NCBI GenBank assembly: GCA_947359465.1
Contig: OX375875.1
Span: forward strand, 16,986,458-17,050,457
DNA from: Metellina segmentata
Lineage: Eukaryota > Arthropoda > Arachnida > Araneae > Tetragnathidae
Length of the DNA: 64,000 nucleotides
Reading direction: 5' to 3'
Under the pieces are notes generated by a model. It did no database searches, was not told the DNA's origin, and saw nothing but the letters and a program-made list of their open reading frames with translations. Positions 25,487-39,397 of this stretch are shown here, one piece after another. The stretch's first letter is position 1; every line of letters begins with the position of its first letter. The position numbers were made by a program, and so were the translations under genes.

Positions 25487-26213
25487 ACTTTTAATGAAGG
25501 AAGAGAGAACTTCTATGCAGTGTCGTAGGAAGGGGTGCTGTGGGTCCATGACGCCCTGTGTGTCATCACAGACAAGGGAGAAAAATATGGAAAAAAATAT
25601 TATTTTTTAACTAAAGAAAATAGAAGTGGCTCACGACACTTTAAAAAAAATTTTATAATCAAAACGAGTTTCATAACTTTATCTGACTATTAACTTCAAT
25701 AAGTCAACGTAATGCATATTAAAACATAAGTTCAGGCTACAAACGCTACGAGACGCGGCTGAATTCGACTGTGCGTACTGGAGAGCGTATGAATAAGGGA
25801 AGTACTAGGGTTCTCTTCAGTTCGTACTAGAGATGTCAAATCAAAGAAATTAACCGGTTATCGGTTAACCGATTTTTTAAGTTCAGGTTATAACAAAGGT
25901 TTACAGATCATCTCTTTTAAAAAGAACATGTTCAGGCGAGGATTTGTAAATTGAATCCTAAAGCATTATTTGTTCTTTTGCAAAACACTCTCTTAATCTG
26001 TGTGGAGTTGATTCTTTTGCAACTGTTTCACAATAAGTAACCTTATTATGTAAATACCTCTGGTCATCATATTTTAAGCTAATTTCTTTAATTTCAAAGC
26101 ATATCAAATTTATTTCCTGAGGTTAATTTCTCTTCTCAATTTTACCATACTTAATTCATCACAATGCAGTAATAAATTTCACGTTAATGAAAATTATTAA
26201 AACTTAAACTTAC

Positions 26214-26474
26214 GTGGCACGACGATAGCTTCTGGAGGTGGTGGAACAACTTTACCAAGGCACGCACTTTCGAAATCTGGGCAGCAGTCGTCACTATTCG
26301 TTAGGTTGCAGAACAAATCACAGTAGCACAGAGTAGTTAGTATAGGTACCGAGCAAGCATCGTCCCTTTTCGGGCAACACTTCACCTGGCCCCTTTGGTT
26401 GCAATAATCTCCCCTTAGGTCTAGGTCTTCTGAATGATTGCGATAGTATATATCATACTGAATTCCTTGTCCAT
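26214..26474 (-). CDS. TINAG-type SMB exon, unit 14
   Basis: Majority protein. Donor GT at 26212-26213, acceptor AG at 26475-26476. Confidence 0.68.
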
Positions 26475-27316
26475 CTACCGAATAAAGCCAAAGAACACCA
26501 TTCGATGGCAAAATACAAAATATAAGATGGTAGACTCATTTTTGTCAGTCAAAAAAAGAATTATCGAAACTAAAAATATTTCGGTTGACTCTCAAGCTTA
26601 CACGAGAATTTATTGTACAAAATTAATCCGTCAAATTGCTGTCAAAAACATTCATGACTTATTCGGTTGAAGATAATGTCCGGAATTATATAATATAGGC
26701 ATTATCTTGAGGACAAGATATTGCATCAATAGCAAACTTTAAATTTAGACTACGGCTAGTTCCACAGTTACTAGAAGTACGATAACGGCATTTCCCATGA
26801 CAAAAATAAATGATAAAAATTCAATATCGCTAAACTTTCAAAAAGTCTTCAAGTTTAGGAAAAATTTATAAACTACAGAACCTTATAAAAATAAGGTAAC
26901 AATCTCGACGCACGTCCAAACGAAATTAAAAAAGGGCAGATAAAACCGTTCCGCAATTGAAGAGCTATTAGGAAAAAAACTAATACATTAAATTTTAAAA
27001 TGTTCAAGTTTAAATTTTAAAATTCAGGCTTCTAGGTTTTTTCAATTACCTTTAGGACTACCTGTGTGATAAATTTCGTTAATGTAAGTGCTATAGCTTC
27101 ATCTGAACACCGCATACACGGACGTAAACACTGAGACATATCCTTTTATTGTAATAGGAGAGTCGTTCCGAAAGTAATAGCCGTTTGAGCATGAGCACAG
27201 CTGTGACAGTAGAAGGTGCAGCGGTCAAGATCAAACAGTTTTCGGGATTAGTGTGCTAGCTATTACTGAACTACATCGCATTATATCGGTTAATGTTCTT
27301 TTGGAAAGCAAATAAA

Positions 27317-27472
27317 ATGTCCGAGAAAATCGAGTGTGCCGCCAAATTTAAAGTGAGATCTGTGATCCAATTTCTAAAAGCAAAAACTTTGCGTACAAGC
27401 GAAATTTATCGTGAAATGAAAGCATTATATGGTGATGTAAGCGATGAATCATGTGTGCGTTGTTGGTGCTAA
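27317..27472 (+). pseudogene. Mariner HTH relic, unit 14
   Basis: Lys12, Thr24, Ser42; terminal stop TAA. Confidence 0.72.
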
Positions 27473-28199
27473 ACTTTTAATGAAGGAAGAGAGAACTTCT
27501 ATGCAGTGTCGTAGGAAGGGGTGCTGTGGGTGCATGACGCCCTGTGTGTCATCACAGACAAGGGAGAAAAAAATGGAAAAAAATATTATTTTTTAACTAA
27601 AGAAAATAGAAGTGGCTCACGACACTTTAAAAAAAATTTTATAATCAAAACGAGTTTCATAACTTTATCTGACTATTAACTTCAATAAGTCAACGTATTG
27701 CATATTAAAACATAAGTTCAGGCTACAAACGCTACGAGACGCGGCTGAATTCGACTGTGCGTACTGGAGAGCGTATGAATAAGGGAAGTACTAGGGTTCT
27801 CTTCAGTTCGTACTAGGGATGTCAAATCAAAGAAATTAACCGGTTATCGGTTAACCGATTTTTTAAGTTCAGGTTATAACTAAGGTTTACAGATCATCTC
27901 TTTTAAAAAGAACATGTTCAGGCGAGGATTTGTAAATTGAATCCTAAAGCATTATTTGTTCTTTTGCAAAACACTCTCTTAATCTGTGTGGAGTTGATTC
28001 TTTTGCAACTGTTTCACAATAAGTAACCTTATTATGTAAATACCTCTGGTCATCATATTTTAAGCTAATTTCTTTAATTTCAAAGCATATCAAATTTATT
28101 TCCTGAGGTTAATTTCTCTTCTCAATTTTACCATACTTAATTCATCACAATGCAGTAATAAATTTCACGTTAATGAAAATTATTAAAAATTAAACTTAC

Positions 28200-28460
28200 G
28201 TGGCACGACGATAGCTTCTGGAGGTGGTGGAACAACTTTACCAAGGCACGCACTTTCGAAATCTGGGCAGCAGTCGTCACTATTCGTTAGGTTGCAGAAC
28301 AAATCACAGTAGCACAGAGTAGTTAGTATAGGTACCGAGCAAGCATCGTCCCTTTTCGGGCAACACTTCACCTGGCCCCTTTGGTTGCAATAATCTCCCC
28401 TTAGGTCTAGGTCTTCTGAATGATTGCGATAGTATATATCATACTGAATTCCTTGTCCAT
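28200..28460 (-). CDS. TINAG-type SMB exon, unit 15
   Basis: Majority protein. Donor GT at 28198-28199, acceptor AG at 28461-28462. Intron base +11 is changed (AAAATTAAACTTAC on the plus strand), as in unit 18. Two extra T at about 28527 are also shared with unit 18. Confidence 0.68.
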
Positions 28461-29304
28461 CTACCGAATAAAGCCAAAGAACACCATTCGATGGCAAAAC
28501 ACAAAATATAAGATGGTAGACTCATTTTTTTGTCAGTCAAAAAAAGAATTATCGAAACTAAAAATATTTCGGTTGACTCTCAAGCTTACACGAGAATTTA
28601 TTGTACAAAATTAATCCGTCAAATTGCTGTCAAAAACATTCATGACTTATTCGGTTGAAGATAATGTCCGGAATTATATAATATAGGCATTATCTTGAGG
28701 ACAAGATATTGCATCAATAGCAAACTTTAAATTTAGACTACGGCTAGTTCCACAGTTACTAGCAGTACGATAACGGCATTTCCCATGACAAAAATAAATA
28801 ATAAAAATTCAATATCGCTAAACTTTCAAAAAGTCTTCAAGTTTAGGAAAAATTTATAAACTACAGAACCTTATAAAAATAAGGTAACAATCTCGACGCA
28901 CGTCCAAACGAAATTAAAAAAGGGCAGATAAAACCGTTCCGCAATTGAAGAGCTATTAGGAAAAAAATCAATACATTAAATTTTAAAATATTCAAGTTTA
29001 AATTTTAAAATTCAGGCTTCTAGGTTTTTTCAATTACCTTTAGGACTACCTGTGTGATAAATTTCGTTAATGTAAGTGCTATAGCTTCATCTGAACACCG
29101 CATACGCGGACGTAAACACTGAGACATATCCTTTTATTGTAATAGGAGAGTCGTTCCGAAAGTAATAGCCGTTTGAGCATGAGCACAGCTGTGACAGTAG
29201 AAGGTGCAGCGGTCAAGATCAAACAGTTTTCGGGATTAGTGTGCTAGCTATTACTGAACTACATCGCATTATATCGGTTAATGTTCTTTTGGAAAGCAAA
29301 TAAA

Positions 29305-29460
29305 ATGTCCGAGAAAATCGAGTGTGCCGCCAAATTTGAAGTGAGATCTGTGATACAATTTGTAAAAGCAAAAAATTTGCGTACAAGCGAAATTTATCGT
29401 GAAATGAAAGCATTATATGGTGATGTAAGCGATGAATCATGTGTGCGTTGTTGGTGCTGA
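29305..29460 (+). pseudogene. Mariner HTH relic, unit 15
   Basis: First copy of the second variant family: Glu12, Val20, Asn24, Ser42, TGA. Confidence 0.72.
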
Positions 29461-30188
29461 ACTTTTAATGAAGGAAGAGAGAACTTCTATGCAGTGTCGT
29501 AGGAAGGGGTGCTGTGGGTGCGTGACGCCCTGTGTGTCATCACAGACAAGGGAGAAAAAAATGGAAAAAAATAATATTTTTTAACTAAAGAAAATAGAAG
29601 TGGCTCACGACACTTTAAAAAAAAATTTTATAATCAAAACGAGTTTCATAACTTTATCTGACTATTAACTTCAATAAGTCAACGTAATGCATATTAAAAC
29701 ATAAGTTCAGGCTACAAACGCTACGAGACGCGGCTGAATTCGACTGTGCGTACTGGAGAGCGTATGAATAAGGGAAGTACTAGGGTTCTCTTCAGTTCGT
29801 ACTAGGGATGTCAAATCAAAGAAATTAACCGGTTATCGGTTAACCAATTTTTTAAGTTCAGGTTATAACTAAGGTTTACAGATCATCTCTTTTAAAAAGA
29901 ACATGTTCAGGCGAGGATTTGTAAATTGAATCCTAAAGCATTATTTGTTCTTTTGTAAAACACTCTCTTAATCTGTGTGGAGTTGATTCTTTTGCAACTG
30001 TTTCACAATAAGTAACCTTATTATGTAAATACCTCTGGTCATCATATTTTAAGCTAATTTCTTTAATTTCAAAGCATATCAAATTTATTTCCTGAGGTTA
30101 ATTTCTCTTCTCAATTTTACCATACTTAATTCATCACAATGCAGTAATAAATTTCACGTTAATGAAAATTATTAAAACTTAAACTTAC

Positions 30189-30449
30189 GTGGCACGACGA
30201 TAGCTTCTGGAGGTGGTGGAACAACTTTACCAAGGCACGCACTTTCGAAATCTGGGCAGCAGTCGTCACTATTCGTTAGGTTGCAGAACAAATCACAGTA
30301 GCACAGAGTAGTTAGTATAGGTACCGAGCAAGCATCGTCCCTTTTCGGGCAACACTTCACCTGGCCCCTTTGGTTGCAATAATCTCCCCTTAGGTCTAGG
30401 TCTTCTGAATGATTGCGATAGTATATATCATACTGAATTCCTTGTCCAT
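30189..30449 (-). CDS. TINAG-type SMB exon, unit 16
   Basis: Majority protein. Donor GT at 30187-30188, acceptor AG at 30450-30451. The left spacer has TTAACCAATTTT and TTTTGTAAAAC, shared only with units 19 and 20. Confidence 0.68.
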
Positions 30450-31291
30450 CTACCGAATAAAGCCAAAGAACACCATTCGATGGCAAAACACAAAATATAA
30501 GATGGTAGACTCATTTTTGTCAGTCAAAAAAAGAATTATCGAAACTAAAAATATTTCGGTTGACTCTCAAGCTTACACGAGAATTTATTGTACAAAATTA
30601 ATCCGTCAAATTGCTGTCAAAAACATTCATGACTTATTCGGTTGAAGATAATGTCCGGAATTATATAATATAGGCATTATCTTGAGGACAAGATATTGCA
30701 TCAATAGCAAACTTTAAATTTAGACTACGGCTAGTTCCACAGTTACTAGCAGTACGATAACGGCATTTCCCATGACAAAAATAAATAATAAAAATTCAAT
30801 ATCGCTAAACTTTCAAAAATTCTTCAAGTTTAGGAAAAATTTATAAACTACAGAACCTTATAAAAATAAGGTAACAATCTCGACGCACGTCCAAACGAAA
30901 TTAAAAAAGGGCAGATAAAACCGTTCCGCAATTGAAGAGCTATTATGAAAAAAACTAATACATTAAATTTTAAAATGTTCAAGTTTAAATTTTAAAATTC
31001 AGGCTTCTAGGTTTTTTCAATTACCTTTAGGACTACCTGTGTGATAAATTTCGTTAATGTAAGTGCTATAGCTTCATCTGAACACCGCATACGCGGACGT
31101 AAACACTGAGACATATCCTTTTATTGTAATAGGAGAGTCGTTCCGAAAGTAATAGCCGTTTGAGCATGAGCACAGCTCTGACAGTAGAAGGTGCAGCGGT
31201 CAAGATCAAACAGTTTTCGGGATTTGTGTGCTAGCTATTACTGAACTACATCGCATTATATCGGTTAATGTTCTTTTGGAAAGCAAATAAA

Positions 31292-31447
31292 ATGTCCGAG
31301 AAAATCGAGTGTGCCGCCAAATTTGAAGTGAGATCTGTGATACAATTTGTAAAAGCAAAAACTTTGCGTACAAGCGAAATTTATCGTGAAATGAAAGCAT
31401 TATATGGTGATGTAAGCGATGAATCATGTGTGCGTTGTTGGTGCTGA
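31292..31447 (+). pseudogene. Mariner HTH relic, unit 16
   Basis: Val20, Thr24, Ser42, TGA. Confidence 0.72.
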
Positions 31448-32175
31448 ACTTTTAATGAAGGAAGAGAGAACTTCTATGCAGTGTCGTAGGAAGGGGTGCT
31501 GTGGGTGCGTGACGCCCTGTGTGTCATCACAGACAAGGGAGACAAAAATGGAAAAAAATAATATTTTTTAACTAAAGAAAATAGAAGTGGCTCACGACAC
31601 TTTAAAAAAAATTTTTATAATCAAAACGAGTTTCATAACTTTATCTGACTATTAACTTCAATAAGTCAACGTAATGCATATTAAAACATAAGTTCAGGCT
31701 ACAAACGCTACGAGACGCGGCTGAACTCGACTGTGCGTACTGGAGAGCGTATGAATAAGGGAAGTACTAGGGTTCTCTTCAGTTCGTACTAGGGATGTCA
31801 AATCAAAGAAATTAACCGGTTATCGGTTAACCGATTTTTTAAGTTCAGGTTATAACTAAGGTTTACAGATCATCTCTTTTAAAAAGAACATGTTCAGGCG
31901 AGGATTTGTAAATTGAATCCTAAAGCATTATTTGTTCTTTTGCAAAACACTCTCTTAATCTGTGTGGAGTTGATTCTTTTGCAACTGTTTCACAATAAGT
32001 AACCTTATTATGTAAATACCTCTGGTCATCATATTTTAAGCTAATTTCTTTAATTTCAAAGCATATCAAATTTATTTCCTGATGTTAATTTCTCTTCTCA
32101 ATTTTACCATACTTAATTCATCACAATGCAGTAATAAATTTCACGTTAATGAAAATTATTAAAACTTAAACTTAC

Positions 32176-32436
32176 GTGGCACGACGATAGCTTCTGGAGG
32201 TGGTGGAACAACTTTACCAAGGCACGCACTTTCGAAATCTGGGCAGCAGTCGTCACTATTCGTTAGGTTGCAGAACAAATCACAGTAGCACAGAGTAGTT
32301 AGTATAGGTACCGAGCAAGCATCGTCCCTTTTCGGGCAACACTTCACCTGGCCCCTTTGGTTGCAATAATCTCCCCTTAGGTCTAGGTCTTCTGAATGAT
32401 TGCGATAGTATATATCATACTGAATTCCTTGTCCAT
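32176..32436 (-). CDS. TINAG-type SMB exon, unit 17
   Basis: Majority protein. Donor GT at 32174-32175, acceptor AG at 32437-32438. The left spacer has CCTGATGTTAAT, shared with units 21, 22, 24, 25, 26 and 29. Confidence 0.68.
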
Positions 32437-33278
32437 CTACCGAATAAAGCCAAAGAACACCATTCGATGGCAAAACACAAAATATAAGATGGTAGACTCA
32501 TTTTTGTCAGTCAAAAAAAGAATTATCGAAACTAAAAATATTTCGGTTGACTCTCAAGCTTACACGAGAATTTATTGTACAAAATTAATCCGTCAAATTG
32601 CTGTCAAAAACATTCATGACTTATTCGGTTGAAGATAATGTCCGGAATTATATAATATAGGCATTATCTTGAGGACAAGATATTGCATCAATAGCAAACT
32701 TTAAATTTAGACTACGGCTAGTTCCACAGTTACTAGCAGTACGATAACGGCATTTCCCATGACAAAAATAAATAATAAAAATTCAATATCGCTAAACTTT
32801 CAAAAAGTCTTCAAGTTTAGGAAAAATTTATAAACTACAGAACCTTATAAAAATAAGGTAACAATCTCGACGCACGTCCAAACGAAATTAAAAAAGGGCA
32901 GATAAAACCGTTCCGCAATTGAAGAGCTATTAGGAAAAAAACTAATACATTAAATTTTAAAATATTCAAGTTTAAATTTTAAAATTCAGGCTTCTAGGTT
33001 TTTTCAATTACCTTTAGGACTACCTGTGTGATAAATTTCGTTAATGTAAGTGCTATAGCTTCATCTGAACACCGCATACGCGGACGTAAACACTGAGACA
33101 TATCCTTTTATTGTAATAGGAGAGTCGTTCCGAAAGTAATAGCCGTTTGAGCATGAGCACAGCTGTGACAGTAGAAGGTGCAGCGGTCAAGATCAAACAG
33201 TTTTCGGGATTAGTGTGCTAGCTATTACTGAACTACATCGCATTATATCGGTTAATGTTCTTTTGGAAAGCAAATAAA

Positions 33279-33434
33279 ATGTCCGAGAAAATCGAGTGTG
33301 CCGCCAAATTTGAAGTGAGATCTGTGATACAATTTGTAAAAGCAAAAACTTTGCGTACAAGCGAAATTTATCGTGAAATGAAAGCATTATATGGTGATGT
33401 AAGCGATGAATCATGTGTGCGTTGTTGGTGCTGA
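33279..33434 (+). pseudogene. Mariner HTH relic, unit 17
   Basis: Val20, Thr24, Ser42, TGA. Confidence 0.72.
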
Positions 33435-34162
33435 ACTTTTAATGAAGGAAGAGAGAACTTCTATGCAGTGTCGTAGGAAGGGGTGCTGTGGGTGCGTGAC
33501 GCCCTGTGTGTCATCACAGACAAGGGAGACAAAAATGGAAAAAAATAATATTTTTTAACTAAAGAAAATAGAAGTGGCTCACGACACTTTAAAAAAAATT
33601 TTTATAATCAAAACGAGTTTCATAACTTTATCTGACTATTAACTTCAATAAGTCAACGTAATGCATATTAAAACATAAGTTCAGGCTACAAACGCTACGA
33701 GACGCGGCTGAATTCGACTGTGCGTACTGGAGAGCGTATGAATAAGGGAAGTACTAGGGTTCTCTTCAGTTCGTACTAGGGATGTCAAATCAAAGAAATT
33801 AACCGGTTATCGGTTAACCGATTTTTTAAGTTCAGGTTATAACTAAGGTTTACAGATCATCTCTTTTAAAAAGAACATGTTCAGGCGAGGATTTGTAAAT
33901 TGAATCCTAAAGCATTATTTGTTCTTTTGCAAAACACTCTCTTAATCTGTGTGGAGTTGATTCTTTTGCAACTGTTTCACAATAAGTAACCTTATTATGT
34001 AAATACCTCTGGTCATCATATTTTAAGCTAATTTCTTTAATTTCAAAGCATATCAAATTTATTTCCTGAGGTTAATTTCTCTTCTCAATTTTACCATACT
34101 TAATTCATCACAATGCAGTAATAAATTTCACGTTAATGAAAATTATTAAAAATTAAACTTAC

Positions 34163-34423
34163 GTGGCACGACGATAGCTTCTGGAGGTGGTGGAACAACT
34201 TTACCAAGGCACGCACTTTCGAAATCTGGGCAGCAGTCGTCACTATTCGTTAGGTTGCAGAACAAATCACAGTAGCACAGAGTAGTTAGTATAGGTACCG
34301 AGCAAGCATCGTCCCTTTTCGGGCAACACTTCACCTGGCCCCTTTGGTTGCAATAATCTCCCCTTAGGTCTAGGTCTTCTGAATGATTGCGATAGTATAT
34401 ATCATACTGAATTCCTTGTCCAT
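34163..34423 (-). CDS. TINAG-type SMB exon, unit 18
   Basis: Majority protein. Donor GT at 34161-34162, acceptor AG at 34424-34425. Carries the same flanking variants as unit 15. Confidence 0.68.
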
Positions 34424-35267
34424 CTACCGAATAAAGCCAAAGAACACCATTCGATGGCAAAACACAAAATATAAGATGGTAGACTCATTTTTTTGTCAGT
34501 CAAAAAAAGAATTATCGAAACTAAAAATATTTCGGTTGACTCTCAAGCTTACACGAGAATTTATTGTACAAAATTAATCCGTCAAATTGCTGTCAAAAAC
34601 ATTCATGACTTATTCGGTTGAAGATAATGTCCGGAATTATATAATATAGGCATTATCTTGAGGACAAGATATTGCATCAATAGCAAACTTTAAATTTAGA
34701 CTACGGCTAGTTCCACAGTTACTAGCAGTACGATAACGGCATTTCCCATGACAAAAATAAATAATAAAAATTCAATATCGCTAAACTTTCAAAAAGTCTT
34801 CAAGTTTAGGAAAAATTTATAAACTACAGAACCTTATAAAAATAAGGTAACAATCTCGACGCACGTCCAAACGAAATTAAAAAAGGGCAGATAAAACCGT
34901 TCCGCAATTGAAGAGCTATTAGGAAAAAAATCAATACATTAAATTTTAAAATATTCAAGTTTAAATTTTAAAATTCAGGCTTCTAGGTTTTTTCAATTAC
35001 CTTTAGGACTACCTGTGTGATAAATTTCGTTAATGTAAGTGCTATAGCTTCATCTGAACACCGCATACGCGGACGTAAACACTGAGACATATCCTTTTAT
35101 TGTAATAGGAGAGTCGTTCCGAAAGTAATAGCCGTTTGAGCATGAGCACAGCTCTGACAGTAGAAGGTGCAGCGGTCAAGATCAAACAGTTTTCGGGATT
35201 AGTGTGCTAGCTATTACTGAACTACATCGCATTATATCGGTTAATGTTCTTTTGGAAAGCAAATAAA

Positions 35268-35423
35268 ATGTCCGAGAAAATCGAGTGTGCCGCCAAATTT
35301 GAAGTGAGATCTGTGATACAATTTGTAAAAGCAAAAAATTTGCGTACAAGCGAAATTTATCGTGAAATGAAAGCATTATATGGTGATGTAAGCGATGAAT
35401 CATGTGTGCGTTGTTGGTGCTGA
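35268..35423 (+). pseudogene. Mariner HTH relic, unit 18
   Basis: Val20, Asn24, Ser42, TGA. Confidence 0.72.
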
Positions 35424-36151
35424 ACTTTTAATGAAGGAAGAGAGAACTTCTATGCAGTGTCGTAGGAAGGGGTGCTGTGGGTGCGTGACGCCCTGTGTGT
35501 CATCACAGACAAGGGAGAAAAAAATGGAAAAAAATAATATTTTTTAACTAAAGAAAATAGAAGTGGCTCACGACACTTTAAAAAAAAATTTTATAATCAA
35601 AACGAGTTTCATAACTTTATCTGACTATTAACTTCAATAAGTCAACGTAATGCATATTAAAACATAAGTTCAGGCTACAAACGCTACGAGACGCGGCTGA
35701 ATTCGACTGTGCGTACTGGAGAGCGTATGAATAAGGGAAGTACTAGGGTTCTCTTCAGTTCGTACTAGGGATGTCAAATCAAAGAAATTAACCGGTTATC
35801 GGTTAACCAATTTTTTAAGTTCAGGTTATAACTAAGGTTTACAGATCATCTCTTTTAAAAAGAACATGTTCAGGCGAGGATTTGTAAATTGAATCCTAAA
35901 GCATTATTTGTTCTTTTGTAAAACACTCTCTTAATCTGTGTGGAGTTGATTCTTTTGCAACTGTTTCACAATAAGTAACCTTATTATGTAAATACCTCTG
36001 GTCATCATATTTTAAGCTAATTTCTTTAATTTCAAAGCATATCAAATTTATTTCCTGAGGTTAATTTCTCTTCTCAATTTTACCATACTTAATTCATCAC
36101 AATGCAGTAATAAATTTCACGTTAATGAAAATTATTAAAACTTAAACTTAC

Positions 36152-36412
36152 GTGGCACGACGATAGCTTCTGGAGGTGGTGGAACAACTTTACCAAGGCA
36201 CGCACTTTCGAAATCTGGGCAGCAGTCGTCACTATTCGTTAGGTTGCAGAACAAATCACAGTAGCACAGAGTAGTTAGTATAGGTACCGAGCAAGCATCG
36301 TCCCTTTTCGGGCAACACTTCACCTGGCCCCTTTGGTTGCAATAATCTCCCCTTAGGTCTAGGTCTTCTGAATGATTGCGATAGTATATATCATACTGAA
36401 TTCCTTGTCCAT
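36152..36412 (-). CDS. TINAG-type SMB exon, unit 19
   Basis: Majority protein. Donor GT at 36150-36151, acceptor AG at 36413-36414. Flanks match unit 16. Confidence 0.68.
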
Positions 36413-37254
36413 CTACCGAATAAAGCCAAAGAACACCATTCGATGGCAAAACACAAAATATAAGATGGTAGACTCATTTTTGTCAGTCAAAAAAAGAATT
36501 ATCGAAACTAAAAATATTTCGGTTGACTCTCAAGCTTACACGAGAATTTATTGTACAAAATTAATCCGTCAAATTGCTGTCAAAAACATTCATGACTTAT
36601 TCGGTTGAAGATAATGTCCGGAATTATATAATATAGGCATTATCTTGAGGACAAGATATTGCATCAATAGCAAACTTTAAATTTAGACTACGGCTAGTTC
36701 CACAGTTACTAGCAGTACGATAACGGCATTTCCCATGACAAAAATAAATAATAAAAATTCAATATCGCTAAACTTTCAAAAATTCTTCAAGTTTAGGAAA
36801 AATTTATAAACTACAGAACCTTATAAAAATAAGGTAACAATCTCGACGCACGTCCAAACGAAATTAAAAAAGGGCAGATAAAACCGTTCCGCAATTGAAG
36901 AGCTATTATGAAAAAAACTAATACATTAAATTTTAAAATGTTCAAGTTTAAATTTTAAAATTCAGGCTTCTAGGTTTTTTCAATTACCTTTAGGACTACC
37001 TGTGTGATAAATTTCGTTAATGTAAGTGCTATAGCTTCATCTGAACACCGCATACGCGGACGTAAACACTGAGACATATCCTTTTATTGTAATAGGAGAG
37101 TCGTTCCGAAAGTAATAGCCGTTTGAGCATGAGCACAGCTCTGACAGTAGAAGGTGCAGCGGTCAAGATCAAACAGTTTTCGGGATTAGTGTGCTAGCTA
37201 TTACTGAACTACATCGCATTATATCGGTTAATGTTCTTTTGGAAAGCAAATAAA

Positions 37255-37410
37255 ATGTCCGAGAAAATCGAGTGTGCCGCCAAATTTGAAGTGAGATCTG
37301 TGATACAATTTGTAAAAGCAAAAAATTTGCGTACAAGCGAAATTTATCGTGAAATGAAAGCATTATATGGTGATGTAAGCGATGAATCATGTGTGCGTTG
37401 TTGGTGCTGA
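37255..37410 (+). pseudogene. Mariner HTH relic, unit 19
   Basis: Val20, Asn24, Ser42, TGA. Confidence 0.72.
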
Positions 37411-38138
37411 ACTTTTAATGAAGGAAGAGAGAACTTCTATGCAGTGTCGTAGGAAGGGGTGCTGTGGGTGCGTGACGCCCTGTGTGTCATCACAGACAAG
37501 GGAGAAAAAAATGGACAAAAATAATATTTTTTAACTAAAGAAAATAGAAGTGGCTCACGACACTTTAAAAAAAAATTTTATAATCAAAACGAGTTTCATA
37601 ACTTTATCTGACTATTAACTTCAATAAGTCAACGTAATGCATATTAAAACATAAGTTCAGGCTACAAACGCTACGAGACGCGGCTGAATTCGACTGTGCG
37701 TACTGGAGAGCGTATGAATAAGGGAAGTACTAGGGTTCTCTTCAGTTCGTACTAGGGATGTCAAATCAAAGAAATTAACCGGTTATCGGTTAACCAATTT
37801 TTTAAGTTCAGGTTATAACTAAGGTTTACAGATCATCTCTTTTAAAAAGAACATGTTCAGGCGAGGATTTGTAAATTGAATCCTAAAGCATTATTTGTTC
37901 TTTTGTAAAACACTCTCTTAATCTGTGTGGAGTTGATTCTTTTGCAACTGTTTCACAATAAGTAACCTTATTATGTAAATACCTCTGGTCATCATATTTT
38001 AAGCTAATTTCTTTAATTTCAAAGCATATCAAATTTATTTCCTGAGGTTAATTTCTCTTCTCAATTTTACCATACTTAATTCATCACAATGCAGTAATAA
38101 ATTTCACGTTAATGAAAATTATTAAAACTTAAACTTAC

Positions 38139-38399
38139 GTGGCACGACGATAGCTTCTGGAGGTGGTGGAACAACTTTACCAAGGCACGCACTTTCGAAA
38201 TCTGGGCAGCAGTCGTCACTATTCGTTAGGTTGCAGAACAAATCACAGTAGCACAGAGTAGTTAGTATAGGTACCGAGCAAGCATCGTCCCTTTTCGGGC
38301 AACACTTCACCTGGCCCCTTTGGTTGCAATAATCTCCCCTTAGGTCTAGGTCTTCTGAATGATTGCGATAGTATATATCATACTGAATTCCTTGTCCAT
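38139..38399 (-). CDS. TINAG-type SMB exon, unit 20
   Basis: Majority protein. Donor GT at 38137-38138, acceptor AG at 38400-38401. Flanks match units 16 and 19. Confidence 0.68.
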
Positions 38400-39241
38400 C
38401 TACCGAATAAAGCCAAAGAACACCATTCGATGGCAAAACACAAAATATAAGATGGTAGACTCATTTTTGTCAGTCAAAAAAAGAATTATCGAAACTAAAA
38501 ATATTTCGGTTGACTCTCAAGCTTACACGAGAATTTATTGTACAAAATTAATCCGTCAAATTGCTGTCAAAAACATTCATGACTTATTCGGTTGAAGATA
38601 ATGTCCGGAATTATATAATATAGGCATTATCTTGAGGACAAGATATTGCATCAATAGCAAACTTTAAATTTAGACTACGGCTAGTTCCACAGTTACTAGC
38701 AGTACGATAACGGCATTTCCCATGACAAAAATAAATAATAAAAATTCAATATCGCTAAACTTTCAAAAATTCTTCAAGTTTAGGAAAAATTTATAAACTA
38801 CAGAACCTTATAAAAATAAGGTAACAATCTCGACGCACGTCCAAACGAAATTAAAAAAGGGCAGATAAAACCGTTCCGCAATTGAAGAGCTATTATGAAA
38901 AAAACTAATACATTAAATTTTAAAATGTTCAAGTTTAAATTTTAAAATTCAGGCTTCTAGGTTTTTTCAATTACCTTTAGGACTACCTGTGTGATAAATT
39001 TCGTTAATGTAAGTGCTATAGCTTCATCTGAACACCGCATACGCGGACGTAAACACTGAGACATATCCTTTTATTGTAATAGGAGAGTCGTTCCGAAAGT
39101 AATAGCCGTTTGAGCATGAGCACAGCTCTGACAGTAGAAGGTGCAGCGGTCAAGATCAAACAGTTTTCGGGATTAGTGTGCTAGCTATTACTGAACTACA
39201 TCGCATTATATCGGTTAATGTTCTTTTGGAAAGCAAATAAA

Positions 39242-39397
39242 ATGTCCGAGAAAATCGAGTGTGCCGCCAAATTTGAAGTGAGATCTGTGATACAATTTGT
39301 AAAAGCAAAAAATTTGCGTACAAGCGAAATTTATCGTGAAATGAAAGCATTATATGGTGATGTAAGCGATGAATCATGTGTGCGTTGTTGGTGCTGA
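39242..39397 (+). pseudogene. Mariner HTH relic, unit 20
   Basis: Val20, Asn24, Ser42, TGA. Confidence 0.72.

Larger units (their letters stand above)
17878..25821. repeat. Two-unit higher-order duplication (units 10-11 and 12-13)
   Basis: Units 10 and 12 share GGTGTTGTAAGC and the shortened GAACTTTAATG. Units 11 and 13 share CAGTTTGTACTAGGG at the junction and TTCAAGTTATAACTAAGGATTACAG-type changes in the left spacer. Matching sites lie about 3,972 bp apart, which is two units. Confidence 0.7.
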